From positions 21,736-85,735 of the forward strand of contig NZ_SUGA01000013.1 of assembly GCF_004963255.1 (NCBI RefSeq): a stretch of 64,000 nucleotides of DNA, given 5' to 3'. The notes beneath the pieces were generated by a model. That model saw nothing but the letters and a program-made list of their open reading frames with translations, ran no database searches and was not told the origin of the DNA. The position numbers and the translations under genes were made by a program. Source of the stretch: Mesorhizobium sp. (lineage in GTDB: Bacteria; Pseudomonadota; Alphaproteobacteria; Rhizobiales; Rhizobiaceae). Below are positions 54,511-62,387 of the stretch, piece after piece. Positions within the stretch are counted from its first letter, which is position 1. Each line of letters begins with the position of its first letter.

Positions 54511-55006
54511 GCCAATTTCTCCCTTTGGAGGTTTGAACCCGACGAGACAGAGCCAAGGATGAACCCCATACCCAAGCATCCCCCGTCACGTTCAATCCTA
54601 GGTCGTGCGAAAAAGCAGTGTCAAACGGATTAACGGAGCTTTAACCTTTCAATACTCGACTTTTGGCAATTTCATTTGGGACAAGGGTTTGATTCGCCTC
54701 ATTTTTCAAGTCTCCTTAACCATTCGTTCACAATTCGGCCACGGTTAGGCCTTTCTGCGGTTTGATTAGGGTCCCTACATACTTCTTTATATCTAATGGC
54801 TTAGGGGCATTGTCGCTTCTGTTGCGGCAAAAGTCCTAAGACCTTAGTCCGGAGGTCAAAGACAGCCTTGAAATAGTTATGTGGTTTCGCGGTCACGTTC
54901 TTAACTATGTCTCAAGTAATATCCGCGCTTTGCGCTACGGCCGCTTGTGCCTCATGTGGTTAACGCTTAGTTTCGACCTTGGGGAAATCAGCAGGGGTTC
55001 GGCGCC
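54511..55006. promoter_or_regulatory. Divergent pilus control region
   Basis: 496 bases, AT-richer than the genes on either side, between the pilin and cpaF. It contains a perfect TTAA-N7-TTAA site at 54630, a near match at 54716-54730 (TTAA-N7-TTCA) and further TTAAC motifs at about 54900 and 54960. It must hold the promoters of both pilus arms. No gene is seen. Confidence 0.65.
54630..54644. promoter_or_regulatory. CtrA-type box
   Basis: TTAACGGAGCTTTAA fits the CtrA consensus TTAA-N7-TTAA exactly. It lies 120 bp upstream of the pilin start. CtrA controls pilin genes in Caulobacter and Sinorhizobium. Confidence 0.6.
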
Positions 55007-56392
55007 ATGTTGGGTCGCTTCATCAAAGGGCAGGGTGAGCAGCCCGCAACGCAGCCAACGCAGACGCCCATGGTCATTAATGGCGCGGCAGTGGCGCAAC
55101 CGGTCCAGGCCGAACCAGCCGCCGACGACTTCCTGTCGCTCAAAGTCGATCTGCACCGGCACCTGATTGACCGATTCAATCTGACCGCGCTTGAAAATGC
55201 TTCCAAGGACGAGATTCTCAACGAGATTCGGCCGATTGTGCGCGAATTCGTGCGCGGCCGGAACGTGCCGCTCAACGCGCGAGAGCTGGATCAACTGACC
55301 AGCGACACGGCCGATGAGATGCTGGGACTGGGCCCTATTGAACCACTGCTCAAGGACGACTCGATCGCCGACATCCTGATCAACACCCACAACCACGTCT
55401 TCATTGAACGGCGAGGTGTCCTCGAGGAAACTTCGATCCGCTTTCGCGATGAGCCGCATCTGCTGCGCATCGTCAACAAGATCGTCTCGAACATCGGCCG
55501 GCGCGTAGATGAGTCGTCACCGATGGTCGATGCGCGCCTGGACGATGGCTCACGCGTCAACATTGCCGTACGGCCGATCTCGGTGGATGGCCCGCTGGTC
55601 TCCATTCGAAAATTCTCCAAGCATCCCTATTCGTTGGAGCGCCTAATCGCATTCAACTCGATCCGTCCGCCGATGGTCGACTTGCTGCGAATTGCGGTAC
55701 AGACGCGGAAGTCGATTCTGGTTTCGGGCGGCACCGGCAGCGGCAAGACCACCTTGCTCAATGCTTTGTCGAGCTACATTCCCAGCGCCGAGCGCCTGAT
55801 CACCATCGAGGACGCGGCGGAACTGCAGTTGCAGCAGCCGCATGTCGGCCGACTGGAGACCCGCCCACCCAATGTCGAGGGAAAGGGCGAGGTACGGCAG
55901 CGCGAATTGGTCAAGAACGCACTGCGCATGCGGCCCGACCGCATCATCGTCGGCGAAGTGCGCGGCGAGGAGGCCTTCGACATGCTGCAGGCGATGAACA
56001 CGGGTCATGAAGGCTCTATGACTACGATTCACGCCAACACACCGCGCGATGCGCTGTCTCGCATGGAGCAAATGGTGGGCATGGCCGGCATGCCGATGAC
56101 TCATGAGTCGATTCGTGCGCAGATCGCTTCGGCTATCGACATCATCGTGCAGACGCAGCGACTTTCGGATGGCGGCCGACGCGTCGTCTCGATCTCGGAG
56201 ATCACCGGGATGGAGGGTAATGTCGTCCAACTCCAGGAGATCTATCATTTCGTCCGGCGCGACGTCGCCGCCGACGGCACGATAGTTGGGGAGTTCCGAG
56301 CTACAGGGGTCCGCCCTCGCTTCGCGCAGGAGGTAGCCACGCAGGGACATCATTTTGGCAAGGATGCCTTCAACCCGCAGGTTGCACTGTGA
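55007..56392 (+). CDS. cpaF: Pilus assembly/retraction ATPase CpaF/TadA
   Basis: 461 residues. The N-terminal CpaF domain includes [20 protein letters not shown] and [23 protein letters not shown] sequence. The ATPase core has Walker [33 protein letters not shown] and [29 protein letters not shown] with catalytic Glu and His boxes. It powers Flp pilus extension and retraction in the Tad machine. The stop overlaps the tadB start (TGATG). Confidence 0.96.
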   Translation: MLGRFIKGQGEQPATQPTQTPMVINGAAVAQPVQAEPAADDFLSLKVDLHRHLIDRFNLTALENASKDEILNEIRPIVREFVRGRNVPLNARELDQLTSDTADEMLGLGPIEPLLKDDSIADILINTHNHVFIERRGVLEETSIRFRDEPHLLRIVNKIVSNIGRRVDESSPMVDARLDDGSRVNIAVRPISVDGPLVSIRKFSKHPYSLERLIAFNSIRPPMVDLLRIAVQTRKSILVSGGTGSGKTTLLNALSSYIPSAERLITIEDAAELQLQQPHVGRLETRPPNVEGKGEVRQRELVKNALRMRPDRIIVGEVRGEEAFDMLQAMNTGHEGSMTTIHANTPRDALSRMEQMVGMAGMPMTHESIRAQIASAIDIIVQTQRLSDGGRRVVSISEITGMEGNVVQLQEIYHFVRRDVAADGTIVGEFRATGVRPRFAQEVATQGHHFGKDAFNPQVAL

Positions 56393-57363
56393 TGCTGACT
56401 GGACAGACTCTGCTCTATTTCATCTACGTTCTGGCGGCCGCTTCCGTCATACTTACCGCCGAGTCGCTTTACGTATCGTACTCGGCGCGTCGCGTTCGGA
56501 CCGGAACGATCAACCATCGCCTTGCCCGTCTTGCCGAGGAAGTTCCGGCCGAAAAGACCTTGCAGGGTCTATTGCGCGAACGCGGACTGACCGAAGCAGG
56601 CGACTACATCTCAGGCATGATTGCGTTGAACCGGCTCTACACACAGTCGGGTATCACTGGTAGTCCGCTTGCGTTTGCCGCCATGTTCCTCTTAGCAGGA
56701 TTGGCTATAGCGTTGGTCCTGCCGTTGCTACTGCGTTTTTCGCCAATTGTGGGGCTATTGGCTTTTTGGTTTGTCGGTATCGCGTTGCCGCTGCTTGTGC
56801 TGCGACGAGCCCGCAACAGGCGTATTCAGAAATTCGCGGCGCAACTTCCTGATGCGCTTGACATGATCGTTCGCTCGCTCCGCGCAGGCCACCCAACAAC
56901 GGTTGCAATCAACTTAGTCGCGCGCGAGATGGCGGATCCGCTCGGAACGGAATTCGGTATTGTCTCCGACGAGATCACATTCGGCCTTAGTCTAGAAAAT
57001 GCAGTGCGAAAACTTTCTCAGCGCGTGGGTTTCGAAGGCCTTCATCTGCTCTCCGTATCACTTTCGATTCAGGCAAAGACAGGTGGCAACCTCACCGAAA
57101 TTTTGGGGAATCTTTCAATGGTGTTGCGGGAGCGGCAGAAATTGCGGCTCAAGATTAGGGCTTTGTCGGCCGAGGGCCGTGTGTCTGCCTGGATCATATC
57201 CTTGTTCCCGGTCGTCATGTTTTGCCTGCTTTTGGTTATCGCGCCAAGCTATTACGGCGGCGTGTGGAACAGCCCACTGATCCTGCCTGCGTTCCTCATT
57301 TTTGGAGCTTGGGCGCTACTGGGCGATTTCATCATGTATCGAATGGTCAACTTCGATTTCTGA
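56392..57363 (+). CDS. tadB: Tad inner-membrane platform protein TadB
   Basis: 323 residues with a type II secretion F domain: LPDALDMIVRSLRAGHPTTVAINLV and ENAVRKLSQRVGFEGLHLLSVSLSIQAKTGGNLTEIL. Four membrane helices are apparent, two near residues 80-130 and two at the end (IISLFPVVMFCLLLVIAPSY and LPAFLIFGAWALLGDFIMYRM). With TadC it forms the platform through which CpaF drives pilin addition. ATG 56392 overlaps the cpaF stop; GTG 56389 is an alternative. Confidence 0.94.
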   Translation: MLTGQTLLYFIYVLAAASVILTAESLYVSYSARRVRTGTINHRLARLAEEVPAEKTLQGLLRERGLTEAGDYISGMIALNRLYTQSGITGSPLAFAAMFLLAGLAIALVLPLLLRFSPIVGLLAFWFVGIALPLLVLRRARNRRIQKFAAQLPDALDMIVRSLRAGHPTTVAINLVAREMADPLGTEFGIVSDEITFGLSLENAVRKLSQRVGFEGLHLLSVSLSIQAKTGGNLTEILGNLSMVLRERQKLRLKIRALSAEGRVSAWIISLFPVVMFCLLLVIAPSYYGGVWNSPLILPAFLIFGAWALLGDFIMYRMVNFDF

Positions 57364-57375
57364 CGGAGGCGAGCC

Positions 57376-58332
57376 ATAAACCTGTTTTCGAGTACTCAGG
57401 ATCTGAGCTTTCTGGTATCGGCCGCGGTGTTCCTGGCGGCAGTAGCGCTATTCTTGTTCGGTGCGCTAATTTTTCTGCCGGCGCTTCAAACCCGTAAGCT
57501 GGTCACACAAAGCCTGTTGACGGAGGGCGTCAGTAGCCGCCGTTCTCTCGCGGGTCAGGAACAACTTGCCAAGATTGCGGCGCAGCGTCCCGTCGATGCA
57601 TATTTCCGCTCGCTGGAGAAGGAACGCGGGGAACCGAATGCCTTGGAGGCTAAGCTGTTCCGCGCGGGTTTCTATCAATCCAGCGCGCCGGCGTTCTACA
57701 CCCTGTCCCGAATTACCGCCGTGGGGATTGGCTTTCTTGGTTGTTATGCTGGCCTAACTGCTGTTGTGCCGCCACAAATCCCCGGAATATTCACCTTTGC
57801 CGTTGCTGCCTTGTTTGGGCTCGCCTGCATTGTCATCCCCAGTATCATGCTCGACCGCTTCGAAAGCGCGCAGAAGGAAACTTACCGGCGCGGCTTTCCC
57901 GATTTTATGGATATGATGATAACATGTGCTGACGCAGGGATGAGCCTTGAGGCCGCAGTGGAGCGGGTTAGCACAGAATTGGCAGGCACCCACAAATGGC
58001 TCGGCATCCAGCTAGCGATCATGAACTTGCAGTTGCGGGCCGGCAAACCACTGCGGGAGGCCTTACGCGAATTAGCAGATCGTATAGGGCTTGACGAGGC
58101 AAAAGCGTTGGCGGTTTTGTTTCGACAGTCAGAAGAACTTGGCACGAGTCTAACCGAGGCATTGCGAGTCTATAGCGATGAAATGCGGACCAAAAGGATA
58201 TTGCGCGCTGAGGAGCGCGGCAATGCCTTGCCGGTGAAGATGATGATACCCCTTGGAGTCTGCGTGTTTCCGGTGGTTCTCATGATTATCCTGCTGCCCA
58301 TCATCATTCGCATGAAGGGCATTTTCTTCTAG
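57376..58332 (+). CDS. tadC: Tad inner-membrane platform protein TadC, with ATA at the expected start
   Basis: About 318 residues if read from 57376. The T2SF domain is FPDFMDMMITCADAGMSLEAAVERVSTELAG and RLGLDEAKALAVLF-like RIGLDEAKALAVLFRQSEELGTSL. A membrane helix opens the protein. GGAGG (57365-57369) lies 6 nt before codons ATA AAC CTG TTT (position 57376), where ATG AAC would be expected. The first usual start codon in frame is GTG 57427, inside the first membrane helix. Translation may begin at ATA or at 57427 with reduced efficiency. Confidence 0.88.
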   Translation: MNLFSSTQDLSFLVSAAVFLAAVALFLFGALIFLPALQTRKLVTQSLLTEGVSSRRSLAGQEQLAKIAAQRPVDAYFRSLEKERGEPNALEAKLFRAGFYQSSAPAFYTLSRITAVGIGFLGCYAGLTAVVPPQIPGIFTFAVAALFGLACIVIPSIMLDRFESAQKETYRRGFPDFMDMMITCADAGMSLEAAVERVSTELAGTHKWLGIQLAIMNLQLRAGKPLREALRELADRIGLDEAKALAVLFRQSEELGTSLTEALRVYSDEMRTKRILRAEERGNALPVKMMIPLGVCVFPVVLMIILLPIIIRMKGIFF

Positions 58333-58385
58333 TCCATCATATGATTAGCTTCTAAAACAGAGTCGGGGGACTCGTGGGACACACT

Positions 58386-58931
58386 ATGACAAAGCGCCTC
58401 GCAGTCGCGACCAGCCTGCTGTTCGTTTTTCTTGCAGGGTGCCAGACGAATGACACCACCGATGGTGTCGTGCGCACCAACGAGCCGGCCAAGGGCGACT
58501 ACACCGCCTTCGGCGATACCTTCGACGGGCTGAAAACGATCAGCAACGTCGACTACTACGCCTCGGACCAGGCGGTCACCGAGGCCAAGACCCAGTTCCG
58601 TTCCGAAAACTACGGCAATGCCGGCGCCTTGTTCTACAAGGCTACGCGCCTGACGCCTAATGATGGCGTGGCCTGGCTGGGCCTTGCTGCAACCTGCGAT
58701 CGGATCAGGCGTTTCGATCTGTCCGACATGGCTTATGCCAAGGCCTATCGGCTGCTTGGCGCGACGCCGGAATATTACAATAATCTCGGCTATTCCTATC
58801 TGCTGCGCGGCAAGCTGCAGGATGCGCGCAGCAACTTCCTCAAGGCCTATGAATTGGCGCCAAACGATCCGACCGTGGCCAACAATTTGAAGCTGCTGTC
58901 GTCCAGCGTGCGGAACATCGAGCGGTCATGA
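58386..58931 (+). CDS. tadD: TPR-containing pilus lipoprotein TadD
   Basis: 181 residues. The signal ATSLLFVFLAGCQTND is a lipobox. Tetratricopeptide helices follow: SENYGNAGALFYKATRLTPNDGVAWLGLA, LSDMAYAKAYRLLGATPEYYNNLGYSYLLRG and LQDARSNFLKAYELAPNDPTVANNLKLL. TadD is thought to aid secretin assembly. ATG 58386 has GGGA upstream; GTG 58374 is also possible. The end overlaps cpaA by 4 nt. Confidence 0.92.
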   Translation: MTKRLAVATSLLFVFLAGCQTNDTTDGVVRTNEPAKGDYTAFGDTFDGLKTISNVDYYASDQAVTEAKTQFRSENYGNAGALFYKATRLTPNDGVAWLGLAATCDRIRRFDLSDMAYAKAYRLLGATPEYYNNLGYSYLLRGKLQDARSNFLKAYELAPNDPTVANNLKLLSSSVRNIERS

Positions 58932-59473
58932 GCCTTTTGCTGGCCGCTTCGCTTGTCTTCCAGGGGCTGGCAATCCTGTTGCTTGGACGTATCGCCTGGA
59001 CTGATTTCTCCACGCAACGCATATCCAACCGTGATGTCCTGCTGCTGCTTTGCCTTGGCCTCGGCGCTTTGCAATTCCAGGCCTTGCAAGCCCACTCGTG
59101 GCTGGAGATGGGCATAGGTGCGTTCGGCGGGCTTGCCCTGTTCCTCGCGCTCTTTCCCTTCTGGCTCCTGCGCAAGATCGGCGCCGGCGATGTCAAGCTG
59201 ATGAGCGTAACACCTTTTCTGATCGGCGGAAGCAGTCTCGCCGTCTTCTCCATTTTGCTGCTGGTTTTCGCAGTCGCTACGGCGGCCGTGGTCAAGAACC
59301 CCTTCCTGCTGCCGGCCGGAATGTTCCGCCACTATGTGCAACACTTGGATCGCAAGGGCGTCGTGCCATTCGGCGTGCCAATCTCGGCGGCCGCGATCTG
59401 CACCATAGCTTTGCAAATGTATCACGCTATTGTGGTGGCAACGAGCTCTGGAATTTTGGAGCAGCTCAACTAA
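58928..59473 (+). CDS. cpaA: Prepilin peptidase CpaA/TadV
   Basis: 181 residues. A membrane protein with the first catalytic Asp in IAWTDFSTQRISNRD and the second in KIGAGDVKLMSVTPF, the GxGD motif of type IV prepilin peptidases. It has about five helices and no N-terminal methylase domain, as in TadV. It processes Flp pilin and the TadE-like proteins. It is the last gene of the plus-strand pilus arm. Confidence 0.94.
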   Translation: MSLLLAASLVFQGLAILLLGRIAWTDFSTQRISNRDVLLLLCLGLGALQFQALQAHSWLEMGIGAFGGLALFLALFPFWLLRKIGAGDVKLMSVTPFLIGGSSLAVFSILLLVFAVATAAVVKNPFLLPAGMFRHYVQHLDRKGVVPFGVPISAAAICTIALQMYHAIVVATSSGILEQLN

Positions 59474-59493
59474 CGAACTGTATCTGCGAGGCG

Positions 59494-60504
59494 TTACGAC
59501 GGCACATCCGTGCGATGGCCACAATATTTCCAAATCCACAGCGTTGCCGCGATGGCCACGTAACCGTCGACGGCATAGTGCCAGCCGAAGTAGACGGATC
59601 CGAGCATAATCGCTGAGAAATAAAACCAACCCCAATACCTAACTATGCGGCCCGAGCGCGAAAGGAACAGGGCGTTAAGCAAGGCCACGGCCACATGCAG
59701 ACTCGGCATCGCCGCGATGCCGGTTCCGAAGACGGTGCGGTCAAGGGCGTAAGACGAATAGAGGTAATCCGAGGTGGCAATCATAGCCCCGCCGGAGGGA
59801 CTTGACGCAAGCGTGGGTATCAGATCGGCAAAACGGTTGCCGTCGCCCATCCGATCGAAGAAAATCGGTCCTGCCGAAGAGCCGATAACCCGCAGCACGC
59901 TGCCGAGAATGACGGCAACAAGCAGCAACGATAAAAAGTAGCGTGCTCGACTATTGCTGTCGTTGGTGAAAGCGGCGACGAGAACCATGCCAACCATCTG
60001 GGCGAACCAGACCGGCCCATAAAGAACAAACAAGCCGGGCTCCAGCTGCTGCGGAAATACCGCATGGGCCACCCTCCAGGGATCCCCGCCATGTATCTTG
60101 GCATCCAGCCATACCAGGAATGGGTCGGCAAAGAACGGGACATAGAGCGGCGTGACGTGCTTGAGCGTGGAGAACGCGGCGGCGCAAAGAACGAAAATGC
60201 CGACTACTACAAGCGCGCCTTTGCCACGGCCGCGCAACTTCTCAACGATGAAGGTCAAAGGGGAACGAGGCCGGGAGGACACGGCCACGCAAACCATCCC
60301 TAGCAGCGCGAAGACAGGAATGGCGAGCGAATATTTCTTGAGCGTGTATTCCGTCAGCATCGCGAAAAAAGTAGCGGGCGCCAGCACGGCGGTTGCGCCG
60401 ACATATGCCAGACAAAGAAAGGCCACGCTGCGCGTCGTGATGCGGAAATGTTTTGTCTGAACGGTATCGGAAATGTCCACTTTTCTCGGGCCCCGCCCCC
60501 TCAA
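59494..60504 (-). CDS. PAP2-family membrane phosphatase
   Basis: 336 residues with many helices. The catalytic part includes GIAAMPSLHVAVALLNALFLSRSGR and YFGWHYAVDGYVAIAATLWIW, the SLHV and HxxxD motifs of PAP2/inositolphosphorylceramide-synthase-like enzymes. These cleave or transfer lipid phosphates. The substrate is unknown; lipid A, polyprenyl or phospholipid are options. The start overlaps the stop of the gene at 60501 by 4 nt. GTG 60480 is a possible shorter start. Confidence 0.85.
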   Translation of the reverse strand: MRGRGPRKVDISDTVQTKHFRITTRSVAFLCLAYVGATAVLAPATFFAMLTEYTLKKYSLAIPVFALLGMVCVAVSSRPRSPLTFIVEKLRGRGKGALVVVGIFVLCAAAFSTLKHVTPLYVPFFADPFLVWLDAKIHGGDPWRVAHAVFPQQLEPGLFVLYGPVWFAQMVGMVLVAAFTNDSNSRARYFLSLLLVAVILGSVLRVIGSSAGPIFFDRMGDGNRFADLIPTLASSPSGGAMIATSDYLYSSYALDRTVFGTGIAAMPSLHVAVALLNALFLSRSGRIVRYWGWFYFSAIMLGSVYFGWHYAVDGYVAIAATLWIWKYCGHRTDVPS

Positions 60505-61871
60505 AACCCCGCCGTCTGCTTCTCCACCAGCTTCAGCTGGCCCTTCTCCACCTTGAAGAACGGCATTGACCTTTGGCTCGAGCCGTCGCTGCGGAAGCGG
60601 AACAAGCCGGTCGAGCCGCGGAAGCCGGTCGCGTTTTCCAGCACCTGCTTGTTGAAGCCGTCGGGGCCGGCGGAGCTCGCTATGCCCGCGCTCAGCGCCA
60701 CCATGTCGTAGGCATAGGCCACGTTGACGTCCGGCTGGTAGTTGTAGGTCGCCTTGAAGCGGTCGGCGATCGGCCCGGTCTCGCTCTGGTCGAGCGTCGC
60801 GATATAGGCGCCCTCATAGAGCGGATCCACCGGCCGCTCGAGCCAGCGGTCGGTGCCGATCAGCGTCACCGTCTTGCCCGGAATGCCCTTCGCCTTCAGC
60901 GCCACCAGCACCGCGGCCGGGCTGCCGTCGCCGCAAGCGATGACCACGGCATCCGGCGCCTCGACCAGCGAGCCCATGTCGGACACCACCTTGGCGCCGC
61001 CGTCCGTCGGCGAATAGGGCAGCGTCACCGCAAGCGTGGCGCCATAGATGCTGAGCGCGTTGGCCACCCGGGATTCGACGGCGCTTGAATCCGTCCCCGC
61101 CGGCACCATCAGCACGAATTTCCTGGCGCCCTTGCCGGCGATCGCCGCCGCCCCCGCCGCGGCGCTGTCGGCTTCGCTGAGCCGCACCGAATAGACGCCG
61201 GGGCCGCCGGCGAAATTGTCTGCCAACGCCAGCACCGGCGGCCGCTTGGAGCCGGAGAGCTTGGCAAGGTGCTGCGCGGCCGCAAGCTCGGCCGGGCCGA
61301 CGACGACCTTGGCCGTGCCCGAGGTGATCGCCTTCACGGCGAGGTCCTTGGCGTAGCCGCTGTCGCCGCGCGTATCCTGGATCGTCAGCGTCAAAAGCTT
61401 GTCGCCGAGATCGGCCATTGCGAGCCGCGCGCCGTCATACATCTTCCGGCCGTTCTCGCCCGTGCTTCCGGGTGCGGAAAGCGGCAGCAGCATGGTCACC
61501 TTGGTCGGCCCCGTGCCAAGCGTAAGGTTGGCCTTGGCGGCGGTGGCCGAGGTCGGGCCGCTGGACGTCGCGCTGGTCGCGATGCCGGCGCTCTGTGCCG
61601 CGGGGGCCGGGTTGCCAGCGGTCGCGCCGCTTGCCTGCTGCGCCGCGGCGGCGCCCGCCTGGCCGGCCGGCGCCGCGATCGCCGATGGATCGAGCACGTC
61701 CGACGCGCCGCTCTTGGACTGGCATCCAGACGCTGCCGCCGCGACCGCGAGGGCGAGCGCCATGGCTCGCCAACGCTCGCGCCGGAGATCAGTTGCCGGC
61801 GTCCTGCCGGTCTGCGCCGCAGCCGGCCGCGCGGTCGCTGAGGCGTCCGCCCGGGCTCGCATCGTCATCAT
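60501..61871 (-). CDS. Periplasmic-binding-protein-like lipoprotein, PBP activator type
   Basis: 456 residues. The lipobox ALAVAAAASGCQ occurs near residue 50, after an unusually long basic N-terminus. The type I periplasmic-binding fold follows: TKVTMLLPLSAPGSTGENGRKMYDGARLAMADLGD, TLTIQDTRGDSGYAKDL and KVVVGPAELAAAQHLA. In alphaproteobacteria such proteins are annotated as penicillin-binding-protein activators or LivK-like. The PAP2 gene overlaps its end. An envelope role is inferred. Confidence 0.8.
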   Translation of the reverse strand: MMTMRARADASATARPAAAQTGRTPATDLRRERWRAMALALAVAAAASGCQSKSGASDVLDPSAIAAPAGQAGAAAAQQASGATAGNPAPAAQSAGIATSATSSGPTSATAAKANLTLGTGPTKVTMLLPLSAPGSTGENGRKMYDGARLAMADLGDKLLTLTIQDTRGDSGYAKDLAVKAITSGTAKVVVGPAELAAAQHLAKLSGSKRPPVLALADNFAGGPGVYSVRLSEADSAAAGAAAIAGKGARKFVLMVPAGTDSSAVESRVANALSIYGATLAVTLPYSPTDGGAKVVSDMGSLVEAPDAVVIACGDGSPAAVLVALKAKGIPGKTVTLIGTDRWLERPVDPLYEGAYIATLDQSETGPIADRFKATYNYQPDVNVAYAYDMVALSAGIASSAGPDGFNKQVLENATGFRGSTGLFRFRSDGSSQRSMPFFKVEKGQLKLVEKQTAGF

Positions 61872-61904
61872 TGCAACTGGTCGGCGCGGCGCACGCCCGT
61901 CAGC

Positions 61905-62273
61905 TCAGTGCATGTACTCGACCATGCGGTCGTGGAAGCACTCGCATTTGTTGAGCGTGTCTTCGTCCTTGTAGTTCGTCTTGAGGTAGCCATAGGCCAT
62001 GCCGCAGGCGACCTTGGCTTCCGACGCCCAGACGAAGGCGGGACGCGACGAGTTGATCCATTCCGGGCTGTTGGCGACGGCGACCGATTCGTCCATCAGC
62101 TTCACCACATGGTCCTTGAGCTCGACCATGTTGTCGGTCAGCACTAGGTCCGAGGTGCCGACGGTGCGGCAATAATTCACCGCCGGCTCGCCGATGATAT
62201 CGGCGGCGAAGCCCGTCGACCCGGCCAAAAGCAGCGCCGCGGCCGAAGCCAGCAATCTTGCGGAATGTTTCAT
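61905..62273 (-). CDS. Small exported hypothetical protein
   Basis: 122 residues with a clear signal peptide (MKHSARLLASAAALLLAGSTGFAADI). The mature part has four Cys (VNYCRTVG, VACGMAYGYL, KCECFHDRMVEY), suggesting disulfides. The YGYLKTNYKDEDTLNKCECFHDRM end is conserved in rhizobial homologues as I recall them, reminiscent of Rap1a/Tai-like small proteins. Function is unknown. It is upstream of the PBP-activator-like gene on the same strand. Confidence 0.7.
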   Translation of the reverse strand: MKHSARLLASAAALLLAGSTGFAADIIGEPAVNYCRTVGTSDLVLTDNMVELKDHVVKLMDESVAVANSPEWINSSRPAFVWASEAKVACGMAYGYLKTNYKDEDTLNKCECFHDRMVEYMH

Positions 62274-62387
62274 GTAAGCCCCTCTTCGAATTGCGAATTC
62301 ATGCGTTGCTAATGCTTAGCATAGAAGCGAGGCTTTACGCCACGCCCCCGAGCCACCAAAGTTTGCGTCATTCAGACGATCGCATCG

